DNA of 64,000 nt from Evernia prunastri (taxonomy: Eukaryota > Ascomycota > Lecanoromycetes > Lecanorales > Parmeliaceae): contig NKYR01000019.1 of NCBI GenBank assembly GCA_003184365.1, positions 186,001-250,000 on the forward strand, in the 5' to 3' direction. Below are positions 45,287 to 55,900 of the stretch, piece after piece; the stretch's first letter is position 1, and the number at the start of each line of letters is the position of its first letter. The position numbers were made by a program, and so were the translations under genes. The notes beneath the pieces are model-generated. The model saw only the letters and a list, made by a program, of their open reading frames with translations. It made no database searches and was not told where the DNA came from.

Positions 45287-46642
45287 ATGACCGATCGGAT
45301 CTCCACTCCTACACCAATACTCTATCAAAATCCGATTAAGACTTTGACTCTATTTGACATCCCTACGTCCATCGCCCATGCCCAAGGCACCATCGATAAT
45401 CCATGTAATGATCAAATATACGCATCGCCTCCTCTACAAACGCCATACCAATCCACAGAGCCCAAGACTGAGAAGGCAAAAGCCAATGTGCTTCGGACAA
45501 AAGCACCCTCTGATGCTGACGTAGAATTTCCCCAAGCCATGCTGCAACAGGGACTCAGAGGGGTGGCCGAGCACTGGCGCTCAGAGGATGATTGGTGTCT
45601 ACCACGGAAGACACCATCTTTCAGGTATGAGAAGCAAAGCAAGAAACGCAAGGCCGATGAGAATTTTGACCAAGTGACTTTATCTCGGGAAAGAGACTCA
45701 GTACATGCTGCTACTGCTGTGTTGCCGGCTTCGAAATTAGAAACCGAAGAAAGACTTGGGATTCTTCACTCAAGCACGGAACCAGACTTGGAAATCCCAG
45801 AATCTCAGATCAGTGTTCGAAGCTTCAGAGAGCCGTTGATATTGTCTTCAGAGTCCACACCAAAAACCTACAAGTGCTCCAGCGTACGAGACATCACTAA
45901 CAGGCTCGTCCACAATCCGTATCCGACCTCATTGTCTCTGCAGTGTGCAGGGATCAATTACAGGACACCCCCCAACGCAAAGTTTCTGCTGTCCAAGATT
46001 GGGGAACCAACGGCCCCTGCATTCAGCATGGCAGCTCTGACAATATACCACAGTCCCAGCGCCACCGCAGGGCCTGGGGAATTCGACCTCGTCCTGCTAG
46101 ATCCCCCTTGGGAAAACCGCTCAGTGCGGAGATCAGCGGCTTACGATACCATGCATCACTCGGATCCAATGTTTGTGCTTCAGGAAATGCTCGGCCAGCA
46201 TCTAGCTCCTTGCGCACTAGTGGCGTGCTGGATCACTAATAAGGCGAGTATCCGAGACAATGCACTGGAGGCTTTCCATGCTTGGGACGTGCAGCTCATC
46301 GAGGAGTGGACGTGGTTGAAGACAACGGTGGGTGGACTTCCAGTGACTCAGATTGATGGGCTCTGGCGTAAGCCCTACGAAGTACTGCTGCTTGGCAAGA
46401 AGGGTAGCGAAGAGGCGCAAAAGTCTGATGGTGACGTTCGAAGGAGAGTGATCGTGGCAGTTCCGGACTTGCATTCTAGAAAACCACATCTCCAGACTTT
46501 GATAGAACCATTCCTACCAGCAACTTATCGCGCTTTGGAGGTCTTTGCGCGGAACTTGAGTGCGGGATGGTGGTCATGGGGCGATGAGGTTCTCAAGTAC
46601 AATTGGGAGGGTCACTGGTATACGCACGAACCAAGGGCCTAG
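45287..46642 (+). CDS. METTL4-like MT-A70 family N6-adenine methyltransferase
   Basis: An intronless 451-aa protein. The C-terminal MT-A70 domain starts near residue 255 with FDLVLLDPPWENRSVRR, in which DPPW (residues 272-275) is the catalytic/SAM-site motif. It continues with GLWRKPYEVLLLGKKG and FLPATYRALEVFARNLSAGWWSWGDEVLKYN, the latter typical of the METTL4 branch. The N-terminal 230 residues are polar and probably disordered. METTL4 enzymes methylate adenine N6, with reported targets in U2 snRNA (m6Am) and in DNA. Which one applies here cannot be told from sequence. Its stop codon overlaps the ATP25 stop on the other strand. Confidence 0.9.
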   Translation: MTDRISTPTPILYQNPIKTLTLFDIPTSIAHAQGTIDNPCNDQIYASPPLQTPYQSTEPKTEKAKANVLRTKAPSDADVEFPQAMLQQGLRGVAEHWRSEDDWCLPRKTPSFRYEKQSKKRKADENFDQVTLSRERDSVHAATAVLPASKLETEERLGILHSSTEPDLEIPESQISVRSFREPLILSSESTPKTYKCSSVRDITNRLVHNPYPTSLSLQCAGINYRTPPNAKFLLSKIGEPTAPAFSMAALTIYHSPSATAGPGEFDLVLLDPPWENRSVRRSAAYDTMHHSDPMFVLQEMLGQHLAPCALVACWITNKASIRDNALEAFHAWDVQLIEEWTWLKTTVGGLPVTQIDGLWRKPYEVLLLGKKGSEEAQKSDGDVRRRVIVAVPDLHSRKPHLQTLIEPFLPATYRALEVFARNLSAGWWSWGDEVLKYNWEGHWYTHEPRA

Positions 46643-48015
46643 TAATGATGCTCCTGGAACCTTACGTACACCCCTTCAGCAACGATCAGCGCCTGCCACT
46701 GTAATTTTCCTGGTGTAATGTGCGGGGAGGTCTTTGAGATGATGGATGCGAGTCCACGTAGTAATTGCATTACAGCGTCTTTGAAGTAGCCCTTGCTTAC
46801 CAATGCGGTGATTGAGAACACCTCTCCGCCCGGCAGGTTATAAGTATCCCAAGAGGCGCCGGTATGCTTGCCTCTGCCCTCCAGATTTAAGATTCTGGAG
46901 AAGCGACGATCTGCTGGAGAGTATAGGAAACGCCGCTGAAAGTTGATGGTCGATAGTCTCAATCAATTGGATATCGCAGTGGATGGCAAGTCCGATTCGG
47001 AAGACCCTTCACCTACTGGGTCTTGGCCAGCATCCTGATCTGCTAATATCCCGTCTTGAGCTTTGGAGATCCTATCCTCTTTTCTTTCGTGCCTTCTCAC
47101 CATCTTCCCCCACAGATCCTCCAAATCCAGCTCATCTCGCTTTTCTTCAGTGAGCATCTGAATAACTATTTTGGCACCCTCAGCCTCACTGCCAAATCCC
47201 ACATAGCCATCATGCTTTGCGTGATCCTTAATGGTCGCCCTCCCATCCTCAATGGTGCCAACATTGACGCATATCCAACCAGTCCGCAAACCGTCATCTG
47301 TAGGAGAAATTTCTGATGATCCAACATTACTCAAAAGTCTGGCTCGGCGAGCTTTTCGTCTCATCTTGAGCTTCAGTTCTCCTCTTCCCATTAGACCGTC
47401 CGCGTACGGAGTGAGTTTGTAGGTTGTCTTGAGCCATCTGCAAAATCTGTCTGCAGAGACGTGTAGATGCTTTTCACTGCGAGCAGTGCCCAAGACCATG
47501 ATCAGATTTGCGCCTAAAGCAGGCGGTGGATCAATCATACGCAGATCAAAGATTGTAAGATCATCAAGGCCTAGATCGACGGAGATATGTTCGAGCATTG
47601 GCTTGAGAAGTGGTGGAGGATCAGAGGGTAGTTCGGGAATTCTTTGACGTTCAAGCAGCGGATTTGAAGCTCTTTGAGGATTCTCAACTTGAAGGTACCA
47701 TGGTGTCGCCAACACCGTTGAGTCAGGGATCTCGTTTGACTCGGAATTCCGCTCCGCCTCAAAGGTCGTCTCTTCGTCTGGGGCCAACTGCTCTTGTCGC
47801 CGCTGCTGGACAAGATCGGATGCCCATACTGGTGAAGTGGAGAAGTATTGCTCTTTAGTATAACCTCTGGCCCCAATCCTAGCATGCGACGCTCGCGTAG
47901 CTGGTCGAACAGAGAGACCAGCGTAGGAAGCTACAGCATTCAAGAGAGCAGCGCGACAATTGCAGGACTTTGCAGTCAATGGAACTAGTCTTTGGAAAAC
48001 CATCACGATCTCCAT
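46639..48015 (-). CDS. ATP25: ATP25-type mitochondrial protein, short at the C terminus
   Basis: Exons 47017-48015 and 46639-46935 give about 431 aa. The N-terminal half has a mitochondrial-type presequence and the RsfS-like domain (LTIFDLRMIDPPPALGANLIMVLGTARSEKHLHVSADRF, then PYADGLMGRGELKLKMRRKARRARLL). After an 81-nt intron that removes an in-frame TGA comes RRFLYSPADRRFSRILNLEG and SWDTYNLPGGEVFSITALVSKGYFKDA. Atp25 supports expression and assembly of ATP synthase subunit 9 in mitochondria. Family members are usually about 600-700 aa, so the C-terminal mRNA-stabilising part appears to be missing or undetected. The gene ends within the last codons of the METTL4-like gene. If the intron is not real, the TGA at 46963 would end the protein at 350 aa. 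Confidence 0.8.
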
Positions 48016-48278
48016 TGTCCTTGTGAAGTCATCTGTTGGTTAGCAAGGCCTGTTGCCACACTTGCATTTCGATGTTTGATTTCAAAGTTCTGTTCTGGAA
48101 ACAATTCTGATAGGGCTGACAAATCCCTGTATGAGTATGACGCACCGGCCAGACCTGCGACCTCGCCTCTCTACATATTCGACAACAACACCGTTGAACA
48201 GTTTCCAGCAGATTTGAAGATTGTACTTTTGCTATAGGATATTTACAGATACTCAAATAGTCGAACTTCAGCATCTCT
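48016..48278. promoter_or_regulatory. Divergent promoter between ATP25 and NMD3
   Basis: These 263 bases separate opposite start codons of a mitochondrial and a ribosome-export gene, so both are probably driven from here. No specific site was identified. Confidence 0.5.
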
Positions 48279-50018
48279 ATGGACACCGATGCACCAGTGG
48301 CGCTGCCGTCCAGGTCTTTAATACCGCAAGCCAACGCAACGTATATGCTTTCTGGTCCTTCTAGAGGAACGAATGCTAACAATCCTTCTAGAATCTTGTG
48401 CTGCAATTGTGGCGCACCCATAGATGGCACTTCTGCGGCTGGAGCACTCTGCTACGACTGCGTCAAGCTCACCGTTGACATTTCCGAAGGCATTCAAAGA
48501 GAGGCAACCCTACACATCTGCAGAGAGTGAGTGTCGTCTAAGTCAATGAAAACGCAAGGACATTCTGACTCTGTGGGCTTCTGAAGCTGTGAACGATGGC
48601 TGCAACCACCTGCACACTGGATCACCGCTTCACCTGAATCGAGGGAATTACTAGCATTATGTCTTCGAAAATTAAGAGGCCTTTCCAAGGTCAGGATCAT
48701 AGACGCTAGCTTTATCTGGACCGAACCTCATTCGAGGCGTATCAAAGTGAAAATCACCATTCAGCAAGAAGCATTTCAAGGGACTATCCTACAGCAAACC
48801 TTTGAGGTTGAATACGTTGTTGCATACCACCAGTGCCCAGATTGTGCAAAGAGCTTCACAGCCAACACATGGCGAGCCGTCGTACAAGTACGCCAAAAGG
48901 TTCCGCACAAACGAACTTTTCTCTACCTCGAACAGCTCATCCTGAAACATTCCGCTCATAAAGAAACAATAAATATGTAGGTTTACTCGTGCCGTCCTGG
49001 ACTTGCTGAGGTTTATAGCTGATTCATCTACAGCAAAGAAGTTAAAGACGGTTTAGATTTCTTTTACGCTCAAAGAAATCACGCCGAAAAGTTCGTTGAT
49101 TTCTTAACCTCTGTCGCCCCGGTCAGGTCCAAAAAGTCTCAAGAGCTTATCTCTATGGACATCCATACCTCTACGAAATCCTACAAGTTTTCCTTCTCCG
49201 TTGAGCTCGTACCGATTTGTAAGGACGATCTGGTAGCTTTGCCCATCAAGCTTGCCAAACAAATTGGTAACATTGCTCCCCTAACCATCTGCCACCGTGT
49301 TGGTACATCGGTCAATCTTTTAGACCCAAACACCCTTCAGACAGCCGACGTTTCTACGCCCATCTATTGGCGATCTCCTTTCACCTCCTTGGCAGATGTT
49401 CAAGAATTGGTTGAGTTTGTCGTGATGGACATTGAACCTATTGGTCCTCAGAAAGGTCGTTTCCTCCTTGCCGAAGCCACGGTAGCACGATCATCAGATC
49501 TCGGCAGCAATGACGTTACGTACTTCACACGAACACATCTTGGTGCAGTTCTTCACCCGGGCGACTCGGTCATGGGCTACCACCTTACCGGCACGAATTT
49601 TAACAACCCTAATTTCGAAGCCTTAGAGCAAAGCAATGCCTACTCATCCAGCATACCTGATGTCGTACTAGTCAAGAAATCTTACGCCCGAAAGAAGAAA
49701 AGCAAGTCACGCAACTGGCGACTAAAGCGGATGAACAAAGATGAGGGCGAGATGTTACCGAGAAAGCAGGACCAAGACAGGATGGAACGAGATTTTGAAA
49801 TGTTTCTGCGCGACGTGGAGGAAGACACCGAATTACGGAGTACACTTGCACTGTACAAGGCTCAGCAGCAAAAGAAGGAGAAGGACCGTATGGAGGGAGT
49901 GGAGACGGCGAGCGTCGCTGGGACGGAACAGACAGAGGAAGGGGAGGAGGTGCCGAAGATCGATATGGAGGAGCTGCTCGATGATTTCAACGAGCTGGAT
50001 GTTCAGGACGAGGAATAA
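48279..50018 (+). CDS. NMD3: 60S ribosomal subunit export adaptor NMD3
   Basis: Exons 48279-48526, 48587-48976 and 49034-50018 give 540 aa. The N-terminal zinc region contains paired CxxC units (CCNCG, LCYDC, then RDCERWLQPP, then QCPDC). The central domains follow with LDFFYAQRNHAEKFVDFLTSVAPVRSKKSQELIS and HLGAVLHPGDSVMGYHLTGTNFNNPNFE, both strongly conserved in Nmd3. The C-terminal tail is acidic and helical and ends in a leucine-rich segment (IDMEELLDDFNELDV) that fits a nuclear export signal for Crm1. Nmd3 binds nascent 60S subunits in the nucleus and bridges them to the exportin. The length is close to the yeast protein (518 aa). Confidence 0.95.
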
Positions 50019-50162
50019 TATTTACAGTCATAGAAGCAAGTCAGCAGCCTGGCTTTTGCTGAGTAGCCGAGCTTGTAGTATGCAGAGCTATCGGAGCCAC
50101 TTCAACTCAACAACCAATGTGCATCTGCTTTTCTTCCGATCACCTTTCCCGAGTCATCAGCA

Positions 50163-50510
50163 ATGCCATTGTCCTCTAGCCCCTCCTACAATCTCACAGC
50201 AGCCTTTCTCTTCCTCCGCACCGCCTCCACCGCCGTCACCAATCTCACCACCCAAATCGAATCCACAAAAGCTTGCATCCAGTACAGCTCACAAACCGGA
50301 TGTTACAAAGAGCACCTTGCCTATGAAGCCCAGCTCGAGACTGAACTGCGGGATCTGGAGACGTGGGAAGCGAGGCTTGTACAAGCGGGGATGGGGGTTG
50401 TCAATTGGGCTGCAAAGGTGAGGACGGGAAGGTGGTTGCCGGGGGAAATACTTGGGATGGTAGGAGAGAGGTTGCACAAGAATGACTTGGTCCTCCCAGA
50501 GATTTGGTAG
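50163..50510 (+). CDS. Small helical protein of unknown function
   Basis: A single-exon 115-aa ORF between the 3' ends of NMD3 and ESF2. The sequence looks helical and amphipathic (YNLTAAFLFLRTASTAVTNL, then LAYEAQLETELRDLETWEARL, a probable coiled coil) and ends in LVLPEIW. It has no signal peptide or known motif. Its composition is protein-like, which favours a real gene, but nothing else supports it. It might be a subunit of a small coiled-coil complex. Confidence is limited because it is short. Confidence 0.5.
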   Translation: MPLSSSPSYNLTAAFLFLRTASTAVTNLTTQIESTKACIQYSSQTGCYKEHLAYEAQLETELRDLETWEARLVQAGMGVVNWAAKVRTGRWLPGEILGMVGERLHKNDLVLPEIW

Positions 50511-50562
50511 GATGATAGAGTCGGATCCATACGAGGAGGTAGAATGTGTAAGCAGGTCAAGC

Positions 50563-51582
50563 TCAAAATATGCTACTCAAGACCCTTTTGACCTCATCCG
50601 ACTGCTCCACCCCCCTTTCCTTCCCTCCCTTAACCTCGTTCTGCCTAAACCTCCTCTCGGACCCACCCCCCTTCCCCTTGTCCTTCTTCTTGTCCACATT
50701 TGCCTCTTTCCCATCCCTTTCATACCTCCCATTTGCAATCCCTTCCCTCTCCGCCTTCTTCTCCTTCTTCATCCTCCTCGTGTCCTCCATCCTCCCCCTC
50801 TCCAAATTCCTCAAAAACTCCGCCCTCTCCCTCCCCTCCCGCCCCAGTCCCACTCTAACCCTCTCCTCCCTCTCCCTCTCTTCCCCTCTCACCCCCGCCA
50901 TCAAATCACTCCATCCGAAGCCCTTCAAATACTTCGCATTCCACACGTCATCCCGATACCAGCCGCCCTTCTTCCCGCCCACAGTCTGCCCATTAATCGC
51001 ATCAACGCAAATCTTGGCGTCCCGTTTCCTAGAGAACTCGACCCAGCCATCAATGTAGCTGTGTTTTTTGTTGCCGCCGGCTTTGCGGCGCGAGAGATAA
51101 CTCGAGGGCGCTTCGGGGGTCAAGAAGAGACGGGTTATGTTGCCGTGGGCTGAGAGGAGGGTGCGAACGGTGGAGGGTCGCATGAACGGGGGGATGCGGG
51201 ATAGGTAGATTACGCCTGCTTTGTGGGCACGTCTGTTCGTGGCTGCAACAGCTGAGGCTGTGAGGGGCTTCGGCTTTGCAGGGGATTCACTGGGGATGTC
51301 GGTGGATTCTGTTTCTATAGGTTCTATAGTTGAGACGGCGGAAGATCGTGAAGGCTTAATGGCACCTGTGAAGCTGGTCGCCGAGGTGGCATCCTTTTGG
51401 GTCTCATAGTCGATATCCTCGTCCGATTCTGCATACTCAACAGCAAGCTTTTGCCTCTTAGACCGATGGCTGGCTAATCCTGCAGTCCTGCTGTCTGCGG
51501 CGGCGTCGGAAGAATCGCTATTGTCCCCGTCATCCTCACTGAGGTTTGCATCGAGAAATTCGTTGTGTCTGCGGACAGCCAT
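50563..51582 (-). CDS. ESF2: Pre-rRNA processing protein ESF2 (ABT1 homologue)
   Basis: An intronless 339-aa protein. The N terminus is acidic and Ser-rich. The central RRM-like domain runs from HKAGVIYLSRIPPFMRPSTVRTLLSAHG (RNP2 region, near residue 120) to SYIDGWVEFSRKRDAKICVDAINGQTVGGKKG, followed by YRDDVWNAKYLKGFGWSDLM, the hallmark of the Esf2/ABT1 family. The tail is Lys/Arg/Glu-rich and likely coiled. Esf2 is part of the 90S processome. It stimulates the helicase Dbp8 and is needed for early cleavages of the 35S pre-rRNA. It is divergent to ADE4 across 574 bases. Confidence 0.95.
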   Translation of the reverse strand: MAVRRHNEFLDANLSEDDGDNSDSSDAAADSRTAGLASHRSKRQKLAVEYAESDEDIDYETQKDATSATSFTGAIKPSRSSAVSTIEPIETESTDIPSESPAKPKPLTASAVAATNRRAHKAGVIYLSRIPPFMRPSTVRTLLSAHGNITRLFLTPEAPSSYLSRRKAGGNKKHSYIDGWVEFSRKRDAKICVDAINGQTVGGKKGGWYRDDVWNAKYLKGFGWSDLMAGVRGEEREREERVRVGLGREGRERAEFLRNLERGRMEDTRRMKKEKKAEREGIANGRYERDGKEANVDKKKDKGKGGGSERRFRQNEVKGGKERGVEQSDEVKRVLSSIF

Positions 51583-52156
51583 ATCGGGTTGTGAAAAAGT
51601 AGGAGATCACTTGTTGTCATGGAATTATGTGCCCTCCCGAGATTAAAATCGTAACCATAAGTTTGAACGGCGTTAACAGCAAGCGAGCGGGGTTTAGGGT
51701 CGAGAGAATGCTTGGCCGCAAAAGCCATGAGAAATCCTTACTATCAAACCTTTTCTCCGCTTCAAACTTTCTCTCAAAAATGTGCGCATTTCAAACCTTG
51801 AACGTAGCCACGTCCTGCACCCGTACCTACATGGTCTTGCTTGCTAGGCTCAACTTCATAGACGACTGGCCCACCTGAGATCTTACACATGATCGAACAA
51901 TCGCAACGATTTTCCTACAAGTACGTTGTTCTCCCCCACCATAAGCAAAGAGCGACTTCAAGATGAGCCATTTCAGTATTAGATATTGAGAACACACGGC
52001 GAACAAATCGTAGACTGAATATCCTCGAGAGCTGCTGTTAGCCTAGAGAGGCGACTGAGCGAACATTTGCTGACCACTGGGTGCCCAGTTCCCCACTCGA
52101 ACGACCACGTTTGGGAAGGGTTCTCGAGAAGTGACATAATAGTATAGGAGTCAAAG
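51583..52156. promoter_or_regulatory. Divergent spacer between ESF2 and ADE4
   Basis: These 574 bases hold both promoters and no supported gene. A general control element for purine genes could not be recognised with confidence. Confidence 0.45.
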
Positions 52157-55100
52157 ATGTGTGGGATACTGGCCGTGCTTCACGCCCAACCCGAAGGAAA
52201 TGCTGTAGCTGCGGAACTACAGTATGATCTCCACTCCACTAACTCGTGGTTAATATAACCATTCGCTCACAAGTAAGCAGTGAGGCTCTCTACCTATTAC
52301 AACACCGCGGGCAAGATGCGTGGTACGTCCTATCCGAGCAATATCGTACCTTTGGACGCAGATTCTGGTGGTCCCAGACATCCACGACCAATCCGGAAAC
52401 AAGGACATTACTGATGCGGAATCAAAAAAAGTGGTATCTCTACATGCGCCGCTGAAGGAAGAATATACCAGTGCAAAGGAAATGGCCTAGCAGCAAAGGT
52501 ATTCAGGGACGGAGCACGTATTCAGGATCTACCGGGCTACATGGGTTGGTAGGGCAAACCACATACGTTCATACACCGGCTAAGGACAGGCAAATGTTGT
52601 AGGTCTCGGCCATCTACGATATCCGACTGCAGGTACAAGTGCCGTAGGTTATCCTTCTGCTCCTCCGTCAACCCTAGGGCAAATGATGCCGGCGTACCGG
52701 AGTGTCACTCCATGCTTGGGCCAAAGAAGCCTCCGAGGCATTCCTGTGGCCCTTCAGTCTTATCGAAAAAGCAGCTAATGCACGGAAAACGTACAGAATG
52801 CGGAAGCGCAGCCCTTTTTTGTGAACTCCCGTGAGTAAATCTTCCCCTAGCTCATCACCTTTTTGGAGGTACATGGGAGGCATTCAGGAGCGCCGCTTGT
52901 TATGCGGTGGAGGAAGCGACTCAAAACAGAGCTAATGCTCCGCAAACAACCAGCTTACGGCATCTCCTTCGCCCATAACGGAAATCTTATCAATTCCGTT
53001 GAGCTCAAAGACTTCCTCGACCGCGAGGCACATCGGCATATCAACACGGATAGTGACTGTCAGTTATGTCTCCGACCCATCTCTTCCTGATTCACATTAC
53101 AATTTAGGTTGTGAGACACGTCTTGGGAGCCAGATATCTCCGGGACATGTCTCACGACTCCAATTTGGTCCTAGAAGAGTTATGCTGACACCAGGGATCA
53201 TAAAGCCGAGCTCATGCTGAATATATTCGCATCGGAGCTCAACATTACTGGCAAAGTGCGCGTCAATTCTGATGATATATTGGCGGCTCTCGGACGGACC
53301 TACGATCGTTTAGAGGGAGGTTGGGCTTGTGGCAAGTTCACATTTGGCCTCTTCATTCTACTTTAGTCAATGCTCATACTAGAATCTCTTAGTCGCAATG
53401 CTAGCTGGTAGGCCTGTCAATGTACCAGCACAAAGCTTTTCTGATATCGTTCAGGCTTTGGCATAATTGGCTTCCGTGATCCCCATGGTATTCGCCCCCT
53501 GATCATAGGATCACGACTTTCTGCGTCAGGTGACGGCCGGAGGGACTATATCATGGCCAGTGAGAGCGTGGCTCTTCAGCAACGTACGTGTGTCTTTTAC
53601 TGCTCCATTGACTCGGCTTAAGATACTTTGCGAGTGTCTTAAACATGCAGTGCAAATTGAGTTCTAGAGAATAATTTCTTCCCTCTTGAAGTTGCCGGTA
53701 CAGATGACTAACGTTTTAGAAGTGGGCATTAGGCGTTCCAATATGAGAGACGTACTTCCAGGTGAAGCTGTCATAATTCGCAAAAATTGTGAGCCAGTGA
53801 TCGCGTCTGTCCAGCCGCAAAAAAAGTAAGTTATGTTTGCCCACCTTCATCAGTTTTTTGGGATATACCGAAACAGTTTGGGGTATCAAATACGTCGATG
53901 GAGCTAGACCTGTCGAAACACTCTTTTTCTGGCTCAACCTTTGCCAAGCCAGATGACTGACACTTCGTGGATAGGCATTGTCCTGATATCTTCGAGTTTT
54001 GTTATTTTGCGGTGAGTGAATTTCGTAGCTCTTCTTTTCTGGTTCAAGTTGTATAGATGGTCGCCAGATATTTTGGAAAACCGAAGGCGACCCAGCAAAG
54101 TAATACTGATTACGCGATTGCTTTTAGAGACCCGACACCATAATGGACGGCATCAGCGTACACGCCAGCAGGGAGAACATGGGATACAAATTGGCCAACC
54201 GCATCATGAACGTTCTAACCGCCGAGCAGCTTGAAGAAATTGATGTTGTTATGGTTAGTGAATTCCTGTTCTCTTTCGATCTTCTCTATGCCAATATCAC
54301 AAATGCAAAACTGACTCTAGTCTACTGTAGCCGATTCCGGAGACTTCAAATACGACGGCTCCTTGCGTTGCTGTTCGCCTGAACAAGCCTTACCGGCAGG
54401 GTTTCGTAAAAAATCGATACGTTTTCCGCACCTTCATTATGTGAGTAATAGTTGAAGCCCTTCTCTCCGCTCTGATGCCTTATGTCTCGTGAGTTATAAA
54501 ATAGAAGTAAAGAATACTCGAGGATATTATGCCAGGTAAAGCTGACTCTGGTGTACTGTAGGCCTGGTCAAAAGGCTCGGCAGAAAGGCGTGAAGCGGAA
54601 ACTCAACGCAATGGATCACCAGTTGTAAGTACATACCTGGATTCTTCTTTCTACTTAGGGCAACACTCACTCCGCAACCTATAGCGCTGGCAAAATTGTT
54701 TTGCTCGTCGACGACAGGTACGTTCCTTTTGAATGAATAACTATGCCGCCTTGCGAGATCATGTTCGGATTAGGCAGATAACTCGCAAGCGCGATTCTTT
54801 GAGAATCACGTCTAGCGATTAACGCCCCATTGTTTCAAGGGATGACACTGACACCGAAACCATCAACAGCATTGTCAGGGGCACTACATCCAAAGAGATA
54901 GTACTCATGGCGAAAGAAGCAGTGAGTAAAAAATTGTGCTCAATCTTCCCTTTTCGTGCATTGAAAATCACTTTGAAACCTGTCTCGGAAGCCAGAAAGG
55001 CCTTTCGAGGCTAGAACCCGGTCTCAGGTGTCTTACATCGCAGCAGGATGACCTCAAAAGGTAGCGCTGACTCTGAATTTTAAGGGAGCAAAAAAGGTCT

Positions 55101-55900
55101 ACTTTGCATCCGCCGCTCCACGGTAAGTCAATACCCAATGCTACCGACCCACGTGAGCACCGTGCCTGGGTTAATCCGTCATTATTTGGAGCACTCCCTC
55201 ACAAACCTTGGCTCATGACTCATGAAGCATTTTTTGAAAACGTAATGCTGAACTCATTAACCTATGGCAGGATACGACATCCCCACATCTATGGCATCGA
55301 CCTCGCTTCCCCCAGCGAATTAATTGCCCATAAGCGATCTGTTGATGAGATAGCCACCCACATCGGCGCAGAGAAAGTGATCTTCCAGGCCCTCGAGGAC
55401 CTTATCGACGCTTGCCGCCGTGAGTATACATCTGAGGTCTGCTTTGTATCTTAGGCGATCCTGACCGGAACCTTCCAGAAGCGGCACCTCCAGAACATTA
55501 CGCACGGGAAACTCAAGAATTTGAAGTGGGCGTGTTTAACGGCAACTACGTCACCTCAGTACCCGATGGCTACTTTGCTCACCTCGAACGTATCCGGGGC
55601 AATAGCAAGAAGATGAAGGTCATTGAGAGCGCAAGAGAAGCGGTCGCCAAAGGCTCGGCCGGCGAGGAAGAGTTTCAGATCGCTGCCAATGGCGTCGACA
55701 TTACCGAGGACGGGAGAGTCGTACCATGTGGAAGTTTAGACAAGGCCGAGGCATCTATGGCCAGTGGTACTATGTCGCCGGAACCCAACATCAAGCGCAA
55801 ACGCACAATGGACAACGAATCTGAGTCGGCGAGTCGGCCGCTGCACGCGCAGGATATTGCAATACATAATCACAACGATTACGGCGAGGGCGATGACTGA
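52157..55900 (+). CDS. ADE4: Amidophosphoribosyltransferase with 18 introns
   Basis: Nineteen exons join in phase to 607 aa: 52157-52221, 52281-52322, 52432-52544, 52603-52647, 52807-52830, 52954-53058, 53206-53331, 53393-53407, 53455-53583, 53720-53825, 53975-54011, 54128-54253, 54331-54440, 54562-54624, 54685-54717, 54870-54921, 55085-55122, 55271-55419 and 55455-55900. The N-terminal Cys2 glutaminase nucleophile is in MCGILAVLH, followed by LHEALYLLQHRGQDACGI, GLGHLRYPTAGTSA, ISFAHNGNLINS and GFGIIGFRDPHGIRPLIIGSR. The phosphoribosyltransferase half has VMPIPETSNTTAPCVAV, FVKNRYVFRTFIMPGQ and IVLLVDDSIVRGTTSKEIV (the PRPP loop). It makes 5-phosphoribosylamine from PRPP and glutamine, the first committed step of purine synthesis. 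No key residue is lost. Intron 7 (53332-53392) has a GC donor, and introns outweigh exons in length. Confidence 0.88.

Noticed and set aside
46963..46965. In-frame TGA splitting ATP25 into two ORFs
   Set aside because: An 81-nt GT-AG intron (46936-47016) removes it in phase and joins two conserved segments; not proven without RNA.
52157..55900. ADE4 as a degraded pseudogene
   Set aside because: All apparent frameshifts and stops fall in introns with proper splice sites; the 607-aa product keeps every catalytic motif.
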